Below are positions 34,738-46,830 of a stretch of 64,000 bases of DNA, piece by piece. The notes beneath the pieces were generated by a model. That model did not search any database. It was not told the DNA's origin and saw nothing but the letters and a program-made list of their open reading frames with translations. The first letter of the stretch is position 1. Every line of letters starts with the position of its first letter. The translations under genes and the position numbers were made by a program. Origin of the DNA: Galeruca laticollis (lineage: Eukaryota > Arthropoda > Insecta > Coleoptera > Chrysomelidae); assembly GCA_963921935.1 (NCBI GenBank), contig OY998178.1, forward strand, positions 201,532,862 through 201,596,861, written 5' to 3'.

Positions 34738-37655
34738 ATGCCACGAATGTGTTGTGTGGACGGTTGTAGAAGTAGAGATTGGGCAAAAACATCTTCCTTT
34801 AGATTTCCCAAGGATGACACAAGGTAAATTTTACAATATTATTTAGCAAAGGATATTAGTAATTTTGTTATAAGAAGCATTGTAGTAGATGTTATTGTGT
34901 TTCAAAATAAAATATTACCAATATATCATTTCAGATGTCAACGTTGGAAACAGGCCTTAGGCTTTGTTGATTGTCACAAGTATGCCAATTTGGACGCAGA
35001 ACAATGCAACAAAACATTAAGAGTGTGCGATATACACTTTTCCCAAGAATATTATATGTGCAGAAATAGCAGAACAAATCTGCAATATAATGCAGTTCCG
35101 TCTTTAAATTTGCAAAAAAACAGTGAGTTCCCAAAATTTTTAGTACCTAAACAATACTTCTGACAATAGGATTTTGTCTTGTATACTTTTACTAGGTATT
35201 TCAAATCATTTGCAAATTTTTTAGATGGCGGTACAACTTTAAAGGAAGTCGCAGTTCAAACTGATTTTAGGACAATGCTGCACAGTGAAGGTATGTTCTT
35301 ATACTTATCGATGGCGTGTTTTGGATAAAATAAATATATGTAAGTTAAGTATTTTATAGCAATTCCATTTTTCAGACGATATGAAATATCAAGATGTTTA
35401 TGTTCAAACAGAAGGCGAATTTTTTTCAGAAAATGTTGAAAGTGGTAACGATGTTTCTACTCTAGCTTCTGTGGTTACCAGAGGTATTTAATGTTTTTTT
35501 ATAGCTAGATACATTTCTAAACGCTACGCTATTAATGATTTGAATTAAAAAAAAATATTTTTACGTCTATCATGATTTCGTGGTTAATAAGTAATACTCA
35601 TTTAAAAGTGGTGCCGAAAGTTTAATCCTTTATAGAACTTTTGATTTCTTTTAGATCAACATTCACAGACCTCAATGACGCTTATGGCCAAAACTCCCCG
35701 AAAAAAAATGTTGAAAGAGGAGATGAAGTGTTTGAAAAAATCAACTGTGCCTGCTCAATGTTCAAGAAAGTTGGAAACCGGAATATCGTTTGAATATATT
35801 TCCAAATATTTGGAAACTAACTACTCAGAAGATGCCTGCAAACTTCTAACGTCTCAGATAAGTTTATTAAATAAATCACCTAAAGGTTGTAGGTACACAG
35901 ATGATTTTAAAAAGTTTGCTTTGAGCGTTCACTTTTTAGGACCTGAAGCATACAAGAAATTTTCTACTTTGTATCGGTTACCTTCCAAAAGCACGCTCAA
36001 CCGGTTTACCCGCCGTTGGGCAGTAAACCCAGGCTTTAACGAATTTATTTTTCGCCTTATTGATCTTAGATCTCGACTATTAAGTGATAAAGAAAAAGAT
36101 TGCATTATATGCCTTGATGAGATGTCATTGAAAACTCATTTATTTTATGATTTATCAAAGGATAAAATAGTAGGCTTTCAAGAATCACTTTCAGCAGAAA
36201 ACGAATCCGAACCAGCAAGTAGTGCATTAGTTGTTATGGCACGGGGTGTATCAAGCAGCTGGAAACAACCGCTTGCCTACTTCTTTTATAAATCAACGTC
36301 GCCTTCATATTAAATAAAAGACATTTTGTTGGAAACAGTTAGAAAGTTACGTGATATCGGTCTAAATGTGCTTGGTGTGGTATCTGATCAGGGTTCTAAC
36401 TTCCAAACATAAGTCAGAAGCTACCTTAAATTGAGCACAGACAATGTTTTTTTACGTAGATAATATCAAGCTTGTTTACTTTTTTGACGTGCCACACTTA
36501 CTTAAATCTACTAGGAACAATTTTTTTCTTACTGGTTTGAGTTACCAGAAGGAACTACCAATAAAATGTATTTGGATACATTTTACAATTATGAAAAAAA
36601 AGCAATTTAGACTCTGTCCAAAATTAACTAACGAGCATATGTTTCCAAATAATTTTCAGGAAATGAAAGTAAAATATGCTTCTCAGATTTTTAGTGATTC
36701 TGTTGCAGTTGCTCTTAATACGTACATTGATTTTAAAGTTATGTCTGCAGATGCCAAAGTAACTGCTAAATTCATTAAAACAATGAATGATGTTTTCGAT
36801 TTATTAAATTCGTGCCATTTAAATAATTTCAATGCATTCATGGGTACCCAACAACAGTTTCAGCTTATGGAAGAATTTGAAACTTTACTGAAAAATGTCC
36901 GTGTGGTTACCAGTGAAGGAAAAAATTTAACAAATAAAATGAAATTTATATTTGGGTGGAGGCTTACAATAAAATCAGTTGAAGCCCTTTGGGGTATATT
37001 AAAATCAAAGGGTTACACCTTTTTACTGACAAGAAACTTAAACCAAGACTGCCTTGAAAACTTTTTTGGGCAAGTTAGAAACTGTTGTGGTAATTCAAGA
37101 AACCCTACACCTATACAGTTTTCTATAGCATTCAAAAAGTTGTTTACTCTGAAGTATTTAGACCATGTTAACGGCGCCAACTGCACTAATGACATTAATG
37201 AATGTTAAATGTAAAATTATACTCCAGACTTGGCAGAAAACTGTAAAGATCTCATTTTACCGTCAATAGAACCATCAAATCCTTTGAATGCCTTCACAAC
37301 TAATTACAGGAATCTAAACAGTACCGATGGCAACGCGTTAGTTCACGTTACTGGTTATTTATTAAAAAAATGTATGCAGCAACATTCCTGCGACATATGT
37401 ATTGCTTTTAATGAAATAAATACCTTAAGAAAAGAAACAACCATTTTTTATCAGACAAAAGCCTATGTCAGCAATACAAGTTTTCCATTTGGTGGGCTCA
37501 ATGTACCTAGCCAGAATTTTGTTGGTTATGTTACCCAGCTTGAAGATATATTTGTAGTTAACTTCAATAAATTAGCATATAAAAATTCTATCGGAACGAC
37601 GTTAAAAGATCTTTTTAAAATGTATCATTTACGCATCCTTGTAAAAAGTTCATAA
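34738..37655 (+). pseudogene. P-type transposase with THAP domain, five exons, mutated
   Basis: Frame-consistent exons can be placed: 34738-34823, 34935-35122, 35225-35290, 35376-35483 and 35655 onward, each with GT-AG borders. Exons 1-2 make a THAP zinc finger (CCVDGC, a downstream Trp, CDIHF, AVPSL) that would bind the element ends. Exon 5 holds the RNase H-like core: CLDEMSLKTH with the first Asp (about 36116), FFDVPHLLK with the second (about 36485) and LNQDCLENFFGQVR with the catalytic Glu (about 37043). Lesions are in-frame TAA at 36311-36313 and 36410-36412, a one-base loss in a T run near 36450, and TAA at 37206-37208 and 37212-37214. The C-terminal domain continues to 37655. The five-exon arrangement is reconstructed from splice signals only. 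Confidence 0.88.
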
Positions 37656-38116
37656 ACGGACCTCCGTAAGTAAAAATATAAACCAATAAAAATTCCTTAA
37701 CTTAAACCCTCAGTAAATAGAAACCTCAATAACTCAAATTATTTAACGCCTCCCTCGATATTTATCTTATCGAGGTTCTACTGTCTATATTTGTACATTT
37801 TTGATGAATTTTTTTATTTATATAATTTAATAAAAGCTATTTTAATCGATGATTCCAGTTTATTTCTTATGAGTAATTTTATATTCCCTAATAAATACTA
37901 AAACGTACCCAGCATAATAAAACAATACCTATCGTTTTTTTAAATAGTTTCCTAACAATGTACATTTTTATTAGCCCCCGTACCAAACACTCAATTTATA
38001 AATCAACAAGCTATGACGGTAGTAATTCGCGCGACCCCTTTATACTCGAGACACGTGCGGTTTCACGATCGTTTTTTGGAAAGCCTTTAACAGCGTTACA
38101 TCAAAGAGCCGACGTC

Positions 38117-38150
38117 GAGTGAACTTACTATTCATTTGTTTATGTACGGT
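38117..38150 (-). repeat. P element right terminal inverted repeat
   Basis: Inverted partner of 34508-34541, followed directly by the GGTAATAC target duplication. Confidence 0.9.
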
Positions 38151-38256
38151 GGTAATACCTACTATACTGATAAATCTAAAAATTTGTTCCGACTATACTT
38201 GACACTTTTTTGCAGCATGTACTACTCGTTGCCGTAAAAATATCCAGCCCGATTCT

Positions 38257-39834
38257 ATGGCTGCGAAAAGTATAGAGCAGCCCTCTACTTCTAGAAATAC
38301 CGAGGAAATCATTATAAGTCATCAAATACTTCTTCTGAGAGCTTAAGTGATTATGAAGATGTCTATAATACACAACGTAATGTTTTATCGAGAGATGAAA
38401 AAACTAGTAGTATTATTGCACATGGAACCATATGGGAGCTCGGGGAAGTAAGAATTGATCATTATAAAGATATAAAATTAATGCCAGAACTAAATGTAGG
38501 TTATGTTGCTGCAATGAATGAATTATATTTTTGGCTAACGATGTTCCTTGGGGAAAATATTGACTCTTTCCTAGAATCGACCAATTCTGACCTCATGCGA
38601 GAAGATACAAAGACCTGCTCTAAAACAGAAGTTATCGGACTAATATATGCCATGAGCACATTTGTATTACCAAATAGACATGATTACTGGTCTTACAAAG
38701 AGAACAATAGCTTATTCCCTCCACCAGCTTTTGGAGTCCGATTCGGGATGGGTTACCATAGATTTGAGCGTATACTACAAGCCTTTTGTTGCGTCACTGA
38801 AGACACTGCGGATACTGATAAATGGAAATACAAAAGACCTTTTGTCAATATGTTACAAACCAAATGGAATGACATTTTTTCTCCAGGCTATAAAGTCTGT
38901 ATTGATGAATCCATGTTCTCTTGGTATGGAAGAGGTAATCACCATCTAGAGGGCTTACCAGCTGTTATCAAAATCGCCCGTAAAGTCAGTGAGTGCAAAA
39001 CACTAGCCGATGTTCAAACTGATATAATGATAAGACTAGACATAAATGAAGGAAAAAATGCTATGGTTGGGAAAAAGTGGCAAAGGGAGTTGGGTGCTGG
39101 AACAACAACAACATTGCGGTTGACTGAAAATTATAACGGATCTGGACGTATTGTAGTCGGTGATGCCTGGTTTGTTTCTGTAAAAACAGCTGTGGAATTA
39201 TCCCGTTGAGGCTTGTACTCTCTACGAATAGTAAATGTTGCAACTAGAAATTACCCAATCAAATACTTTGAAGAAAATTTTCCTCAACAACGCCGTGCTA
39301 CTGTGACATGTAAAACAAGAATCGATGATATTGAAATAGTTGCGGTTGCTTGGCGTGATGTTAAAACACACACATTTGTTGAAACATGCGGAACTACTGT
39401 TGAAGACTCGCCATGTGTAAAACGAAACATGGATCAAAATGGTGGAAAATATACATTTGAGGTACCGCGAATAAAACTTGTGGAAGAATATTATGAAGGT
39501 TCTCCGTCTATGGATATTCACAATCATTTGCGACAAGTCGGGTTGGCATTGGAACAGAGTTGTTTCACACATAATTGGAAGCACAGATTATACGCTTCAT
39601 TTCTTGGAATTATAGAAACTAACGCATATTCAGCGTGGAAATATTTCAATAACGATCGTAAAATATCTCATGCCACTTTTTCAAAGAATTTGGCTGATTG
39701 CAAATTCAAATAATAGGCTACCAACAGTACTAAGGGATCGGCAAAATGAACAACCCGGTAACATACCTAAATCACACCGTTTAGTTGCACTATGCAGCAT
39801 AGATGAAAGACGACGTTGTTTTGCGCTGACTTAA
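38257..39834 (+). pseudogene. PiggyBac-like transposase, decayed
   Basis: A start ATG at 38257 gives about 20 codons, then an apparent one-base loss near 38320 shifts into the frame that runs through TIWELGEV (about 38427) and on to 39713. Family landmarks are MYAMSTFVLP-like and YWSYKENN segments, the first catalytic Asp in VCIDESMFSWYGRG (about 38900), KKWQRELGAGTTTTLRL, the second in RIVVGDAWFVSVKTA (about 39150), and a C-terminal VPRIKLVEEYY with MDIHNHLRQ and FLGIIETNAY. A TGA at 39207-39209 interrupts the frame just before GLYSL. A second shift near 39708 leads into the tail ending at 39834. TTAA ends or short TIRs were not located. Few lesions, so inactivated rather recently. Confidence 0.85.
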
Positions 39835-40915
39835 CGAACAATTATTTATTTAGAACCTGCAAATATCCATATTTTAATATATTTATCCGAACAATATTTC
39901 TGAATCTGAATATGTATATTCTTAACTTAGTATTCAAACTTACTGAAAAAAAATTGTTCCTGTATGCAAAAACTTGATGAATTTTATAATGAAGTTTCTT
40001 ATGCTACCCTGTATGACAACAAGGAAGAGGATGGAAATGCAAATGAACCAAGTAACGAGACGAAAACAATGTTGAATCCTCCTTAAGAGTGAGTAAAAGC
40101 TTGAAGCTACGGTAATGTGACATATAAATATATGTGACGAAAAAAATAAATAAATTGTTAGGCCACCCGTGGTTCTGTCTTCGTTTCTTCTACATTCCAC
40201 CTGATTCTTGAATACCAGATTATATTAGAGCCATCAAAACAATAGTTTTAATTATTTCCTGAACAGTTAATTATACAGTATGATAAGGTACGAAGAATAA
40301 AATTGCCAGAAAGTCTTACGATATAGAATACCATGCAGTGTTGTATAATTAAGTTTGTAATCCATAATGCACATTGTTGAGATTAGATCAGTATCTAAAA
40401 AGAAAACTTATTTACTCTTTGATAAATAGGAAGCTGAAATTGAAAAAAGAAATGATTATATGTATTGAATTAATATATTTCTTTCTAAATTTGACAGGTT
40501 TTTTCTGAATATGAAGAGTGATATTTCATTGGAAATTTTTTACCCGATGTTCAGGCCCATAATTTTTTTTGACAATTAAACTTATTAAAACTGTGTATTT
40601 TTAGTCACGTTCTGAAAAATAGCCAATTAGAAATAAATTACACTGATAATTTTTTACTAAATATAGTAACGAATCAAATTACTTAATTTTAAGTCATGCG
40701 TCAAAATTCATCCAATCACCTCTGGTTCACAGCGATAATACCCTACATGTGGTGTTTTCAGTTTGGTATTTTTTTATTAAAAATTAATTAAACGTCAAAC
40801 TGATAACTGGTTTAAAAATTTCGCCAAGATTTGGTATTGTATCTAATGATTCAATAATCAACGATATTATATCTAATAATATACAAAAAAATGCAATCAA
40901 ATCAAAAAAATATGT
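39835..40915. other. Mostly featureless stretch with one short ORF
   Basis: An ATG at 39964 opens 40 acidic, polar codons to a stop at 40084-40086 with normal-looking codon usage. It might be an exon of a neighbouring element, but nothing identifies it. The remainder is AT-rich without recognised content. Confidence 0.35.
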
Positions 40916-41905
40916 TTGGAAAATATTTCTCGAGTTTTATGCGTCCAGAGGATACTGAATGCTGAAACAAGTTTGCCTAATTTGGCTAATATATTGAAAG
41001 ATTATGCGGTAAATATAAGAAAAGCTGACGGAACTGAATATAAAGAAGCAACTGTAAAACAATTTGGAAAACTACGAGTAAGCTACTCCAGGAAAAATAC
41101 TTCAATGACTTCAAAATTGTATTCGACCCGTTTACCAGTGTGATATTCAAACATGCGCGAGATGCAAGAAATGCAAAACGTAAATGATTACTGCAGGATC
41201 CATTGAAACGAAAATGCAGTTAATCAAATTTGAATTCAAGTGATTTGGCTAGAATCATTGAATTATGGGATGAATGTACACCAGAAGGTTTACAAAAAAA
41301 ATTTACCATATTGTAGCTGTTGAGGTAGCTTGGCGAGGTGGTGAACCAGCTGATTGCCTTATAGATTATTTCACGATTGAGAAAAATAATGATGGAACGC
41401 CAACCAACAGAATTGAATACAATCAAATGTTCCGTAAAACATGACAGGGAGGATCGAAAAGTTGTACAAATAGTAATTGGCTTGTTTCAAATATTGCAAA
41501 CGAAAGTGCATGCCCTGTTCGGTTATTCCATAAAAATATTTCTTCTAGTCTCCTATTCTTGAGACCCAATCGTTCCTGGAAATTCGAAAGTGACACATGG
41601 TTTGACAATATACCGGTAGGCAAGAACACAATTAATATGTGGACCAAATCATCTGCGCAAGCTATTGATTTGGACACTAAGTGTAAAACGATATTCAATC
41701 ATTCGAATAGATCAACTGCAGCTAGCCATTTGGCAAATAAAGGAATTCCTGAATAGCAATTGATAAAAATAACCGGACATAGCAGTTCTAATTCAATTAA
41801 ACCGTACTTGAATATTAACCAAGAACGCCATGGTGAAATAATCAACGCCATGCGAGGAATGTCTTCAACAGTGGAAATTAATAATTCGTCAACTTCAGCA
41901 AACTC
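40916..41905 (+). pseudogene. Crypton/DUF3504-type tyrosine recombinase, unit a
   Basis: Frame pieces run in order: TSLPNLANILKDYAVNIRKADGTE (from about 40970), an EVAWRGGEP-like patch (about 41325), KHDREDRKV (about 41438), LRPNRSWKFESDTWFDN (about 41557), then the recombinase signature NHSNRSTAASHLA (HxxR, about 41697) and ITGHSSSNSIKPYL (second His and the presumed catalytic Tyr, about 41770). These blocks match the family of Crypton-derived proteins with a DUF3504 domain. A TAG at about 41754-41756 and several frameshifts disable it. It would cut and rejoin DNA through a phosphotyrosine intermediate. Confidence 0.65.
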
Positions 41906-41939
41906 TTCTTCCAGTTTAACATTTACCAATTGAACTTTG

Positions 41940-42935
41940 GCATCGATATTAAAAGATTGGGTAGTAAATATGTGAAAGAAGGATGGATCTGCATTTAAAA
42001 AATCTACTGTTAAAACGGTATATACGAGCAAATTGGTACTAGAAAAGTTTCACAACGAATATAAAACACTAATAGATCCGTTCAATAGCGTTATATTCAA
42101 ACAAGCGCAGAGTGCTCGTGACGCGACAAGCAAAATATTGCAAGCGGACCCCACAAAACGCGAAAACAGTTCTTTGCCATTAAGTTTATTTAAAATAAAG
42201 AGCATTATAAACTTGTGGTATTAAATTACTCCAGAAGGCCTTCAGCGCAAATTTTACCACATTGCCGCCATTGAATTAGCTTGGAGAAGAGGTGAGGCCG
42301 TTGTTGGGTAGATTTTTTTAAGTTAGAAAAAAGCCATAATAATGACTGTTCTTTGAGTAACCGGGTGAAATATAACCCTATTTTTAGCAAAACTTGTCAA
42401 GGCGGTTCATAAAGTTACACTGAGAGTAAATGGTTAGATGAAAATACCAATGATGTCAACATATGTCCAGCTAGCTTATTTGAAAAATTAATTTCTCAAA
42501 GGGGATCTAATGTTAAATCTAACAGATTTTTTCCTGAGGCCAAACCGTCATTGGAAAACGGAGACTGACAACTGGTATGACAACATGCTACTCGATAAAT
42601 ATATAATAAATGGATGGGCAAAATCGTCTACTGAAGCCATTGGTTTGAATACAAAAAAAGCAGATTTACCAATCATTCTAACACATCATCAGTGGTCAGG
42701 AAATTTGCTAAAAGTGGTGTTCAAGAGCAACAACTTTTGAAAATAACTGGTCAGAATAACGCAAATTCCATAAAACCGTATTTAAACATTGACCAAGAGC
42801 ATCACATTCATATTATAAGTAGTATGCGTGGAAACTCTACTTCAGTTGTTGAAGCAAGCATATCATTTGATTTTACATTTACTTTTAATACTTTCAATAA
42901 TCGTTCATTTTCTAATTGTGTAGTTAATAAATAAT
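41940..42935 (+). pseudogene. Crypton/DUF3504-type tyrosine recombinase, unit b
   Basis: Same block order as unit a, about 1.05 kb downstream in the same orientation: VLEKFHNEYKTL (42033 on), TPEGLQRKFYHIAAIELAWRRGE (about 42228), KTCQGGS, FFLRPNRHWKTETDNWYDN (about 42527), then NHSNTSSVVRKFAKSGV and ITGQNNANSIKPYL (about 42675-42785). The HxxR Arg is Thr and the second His is Gln, so it lost catalytic residues as well as frame. The sequence is clearly diverged from unit a, so the pair is an old duplication or two insertions of one family. Confidence 0.65.
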
Positions 42936-43359
42936 TATTTTTTAAATATTTCTAAAATTTATTTTCATAAAAAATTATCTTATCGAATATACCTCGAACA
43001 TTGATAAATTTTAATAATTTTGCCATAACTCTCCTCAAGCATGTTGCATTGAGGTAACAACCCTCCGCCTTCACCGGTGTGAACTTGGCAGTCAAAATCT
43101 AGCGGCCGATTTACCGAAGACGCCCGAACGATCAGTGGTGGATTATTTAGGTGCGTTTAAATTTTACGAATCATAACTTTATTTATTTAAAAGTAATAAA
43201 CTACATTAACTTAACCAGAAAAACGAGATTAAGGTATTTATTGTACTATTTTTACTGTAATAATAGAGAACTGTTTGAGAAAACAAGATATTATTCTATT
43301 ATACATATTATATTGAGATTGAGAGAAACAAAATAGCACTGGTTTTATATGCTTACCGG
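42936..43359. other. Transition from Crypton unit to satellite
   Basis: No gene recognised. A GC-richer patch (about 43030-43130) has no partner in the window. Confidence 0.5.
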
Positions 43360-44178
43360 GAGTCTAAACAGGGTCTAACAAGGTGAAACGGGGTAACATC
43401 CATTTCCAAAATAATAAAAAGAGTAGAAAGGAAAAAGTTAACACTATGAAAATCGATATATAACTAAGTAGTTACAGTAGAAAAGAAACGAGACCAGTCT
43501 GATTCTCTTACGAGGGGTATAACAGGATGAAAGGGAGTAGCAGCCAATTCCAAAACATGAAAAAGGGCAGAAAGGAAAAAGTTATCACTATGAAAATCGA
43601 TATACAACTGGGTAGTTAGAGTAGAAATAAAACGAGACTAGTCTGATTCTCTTACGAGGGGTATAACGGGGTGAAACGGGGTAGCAGCCAATTCCAAAAC
43701 ATGAAAAAGGGCAGAAGGGAAAAAGTTATCACTCTGAATATCGACATACAACTAGGTAGTTACAGTAGAAATGAAACGAGACTAGTCTGATTCTCTTACG
43801 AGGTGTATAACAGGGTGAAAGGGGGTAGCAGGCAAATCCAAAACATGAAAAGGGCAGAAGGGAAAAAGTTAACACTTTCAAAATCGACAAACAACTAGGT
43901 AGTTACAATATAAATGAAACGAGACTAGTCTGATTCTCTTACGAGGGGTAAAACAGGGATAAGGGGGTAGCAGACAATTCCAAAACATGTAAAGGGGCAG
44001 AAGGGGGAGAGTTATCACTCTGAAAATCGACATACCAGTAGGTAGTTACAGTAGAAATAAAACGAGACTAGTCTGATTCTCTTACGAGGGAAATAACAGG
44101 GGGAAAGGGGGTAGCAGCCAATTCCAAAACATGAAAAAGGGCAGAAGGGAAAAAGTTATTACTCAGAAAATCGACATT
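43360..44178 (-). repeat. Satellite array, inverted part
   Basis: About five to six monomers of ~140-145 bp in the orientation opposite to the rest of the array. Landmarks per unit: AACGAGACTAGTCTGATTCTC, GTAGCAGCCAATTCCAAAAC and GGGAAAAAGTTATCAC. Monomers differ by substitutions and short indels. Confidence 0.9.
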
Positions 44179-46830
44179 CCCTTCTATCCTTTTTCAAGTT
44201 TTGGAATTAGCTGCCACCCCCTTTCACCCAGTTATACCCCTCGTAAAAAAATCAGACTAATCTCATTTTATTTCTACTGTAACTACCTAGTTGTATATCG
44301 ATTTTCAGAGTGATAACTTTTTCCCCTCTGCCCTTTTCCATGTTTTGGAATTGGCTGTTACCCGCTTCAACCTTGTTATACCCCTCGTGAGAGAATCCGA
44401 ATAGTCTCGTCTTATTTCTACTATAACTACCTAGTTAAATATCGATTTTCAGAGTGATACAATTTTCCCTTCTGCCCTTTTTCATGTTTTGGAATTGGCT
44501 TCTACCCCCTTTCAATCTATTATACCCCTCGTAAGAAAATCAAACAAGTCTCGTTTAATTTCTACTGTAACTCCCTAGTTGTATATCAATTTTCAGAGTG
44601 ATAACTTTTTCCCTTCTGCCCTTTTTTCATGTTTTGGAATTGGCTGCTACCCCCTTTAACTCTGGTATACCCCTCGTAAGAGAATCCGACTAGTCTCGTT
44701 TTATTTGTACTGTAACTACCTAGTTATATATCGATTTTCAGAGTGATAATTTTTTCCCTCCTGCCCGTTTTCATGTTTTGGAATTGGCCGCTGCCCCCTT
44801 TCACCCTGTGATACCACTCGTAAGAGAATCAGACTAGTCTTGTTTTATTTCTACTGTAACTACCTAGTTGTATGTCGATTTTCAGAGTGATAACTTTCTC
44901 CCTTCTGCCCTTTTTCATGGTTTGGAATTGGCTGCTACCCACTTTCACCCAGTTATACCCCTCGTAAGAGAATCAGATTAGTCTGGTTTTATTTCTACTG
45001 TAACTACCTAGTGGTATGTCTGTTTTCAGAGTGATAACTTTTTCCCTTCTGCCCTTTTTCATGTTTTGGAATTGGCTGCTACCTCTTTTCACCCTGTTAT
45101 ACCCTTCGTAAGACAATAAGACTAATCTATTTTTATTTCTACTATAATTACCTAGTTGTATATGGATTTTCAGAGTGATAACTTTTGCCCGTCTGCCCTT
45201 CTTCATGTTTTGGAATGGGCTGCTACCCCCTTTAACTCTGTTATACCCCTCGTAAGAGAATCCGACTAGTCTCGTTTTATTTGTACTATAACTACCTAGT
45301 TATATATTGATTTTCAGAGTGATCACTTTTTCCCTCCTGCCCTTTTTCATGTTTTGGAATTGGCCGCTACGCCCTTTCACCTTGTCATTTCCCTCGTGAG
45401 AGAATCAGACTAGTCACGTTTTATTTCTACTGTAACTACCCAGTTGTATGTCGATTTTCAGAGTGACAACTTTTCCCTTCTGCCCTCTTCCATGTTTCGG
45501 AATTGGCCGCTACCTCCTTCAACCCTGTTATACCCCTCATAAGAGGATCCAACTAGTCTCGTTTTATTTTTACTATAGCTACCTAGTTATATATCGATTT
45601 TAAGAGTGATAACTTTTTCCCTTCTGCCCTTTTTCTTGTTTTGAAATTGGCTGCTACCCCTCTCACCCTTTTATACCCCTCGTAAGACAATTAGACTAGT
45701 CTCGTTTTATTTCTACTTAACTACCTAGTTGTATGTCAATTTTCAAAGTGATATCTTCTTCTCTCCTGCCCTTTTTCATGTTTTGGAATTGGCCGCTGCC
45801 CGCTTTCACCCTGTGATACCCTTCGTGAGAGAATCAGACTAGTCTCGTTTTATTTCTACTGTAACTATCTACTTGTATGTCGATTTTCAGAGTGATCACT
45901 TTTTCCCTTCTGCACTTTCCCATGTTTTGGAATTGGCCGCTACCCCCTTTAACCCCGTTATACCCCTCATAAGAGAATCCGACTAGTCTCGTTTTATTCC
46001 TAGTATAACTACCTAGTTATGTATCGATTTTCAGAGTAATAACTTTTTCCCTTCTGCCCTTTTTCATGTTTTGGAATTGGCTGCTACCCTCTTTAACCCT
46101 GTTATACTCCTCGTAAGAGAATCCGACTAGTCTCGTTTCATTTGTACTATAACCACCTAGTTATATATCGATTTTCACAGTGATCACTTTTTCCCTCCTG
46201 CCCTTTTTCATGTTTTGGAATTGGCCGCTACGCCCTTTCACCCTGTTATCAACCTCGTAAGAGAATCAGACTAGTCTCGTTTTATTTCTACTGTAACTAC
46301 CTAGTTGTATGTCGATTTTCAGAGTGACAACTTTTTCCCTTCTGCCCTCTTCCATGTTTCGGAATTGGCCGCTACCTCCTTTAACCCTGTTATACCCCTC
46401 ATGAGAGGATCCAACTAGTCTCGTTCTATTTTTACTATAGCTACCTAGTTATATATCGATTTTCAGAGTGATAACATTTTCCCTTCTGCCCTTTTTCTTG
46501 TTTTGGATTTTGCTGCTACCCCCTCCCGCCCTTTTATACCCCTCGTAAGACAATTAGACTAGTTTCGTTTTATTTCTAGTTTGACTACCTAGTTATATAT
46601 CGATTTTCAGAGTGATAATTTGTTCCCTCCTGTCCTTTTTCATGTTTTGGATTTGGCCGCTGTCCCCTTTCACCCTGTGATACCCCTCGTAAGAGAATCA
46701 GACTAGTCTCGTTTTATTTCTACTGTAACTACCTAGTTGCATGTCGATTTTCAGAGTGATAACTTTTTCCCTTCTGCACTTTTCCATGTTTTGGAATTGG
46801 CCGCTACCCCTTTTAACCCTGTTATACCCC
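44179..46830 (+). repeat. Satellite array, left of the Gypsy element
   Basis: About 18 head-to-tail monomers of ~145 bp (landmarks TTTTCAGAGTGATAAC, CATGTTTTGGAATTGGC and GAATCMGACTAGTCTCG). Two subtypes, roughly CAGACTAG with GTTGTATGTCG and CCGACTAG with GTTATATATCG, tend to alternate. The Gypsy element was inserted after GTTATACCCC of the last monomer. 45030-46830 reappears at 57950-59757. Confidence 0.95.

Larger units (their letters stand above)
34499..38158 (+). mobile_element. P-superfamily DNA transposon with TIRs and 8 bp target duplication
   Basis: Direct copies of GGTAATAC (34499-34506 and 38151-38158) flank a 3.64 kb element. Its ends are 34 bp inverted repeats starting ACCGTACATAAACAAATG (34508-34541 and 38117-38150), with one mismatch. 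An 8 bp target duplication and a THAP-domain transposase are the hallmarks of the P superfamily. One extra T at 34507 separates target duplication and TIR on the left. The piggyBac-like remnant begins only ~100 bp to the right. Confidence 0.9.

Noticed and set aside
44131..45206. Short frames in the satellite (MKKGRR-type peptides)
   Set aside because: By-products of the repeat; no start context or conserved frame between monomers.
43360..46830. CRISPR-like array
   Set aside because: Monomers of ~145 bp are contiguous with no unique spacers, and the context is eukaryotic.
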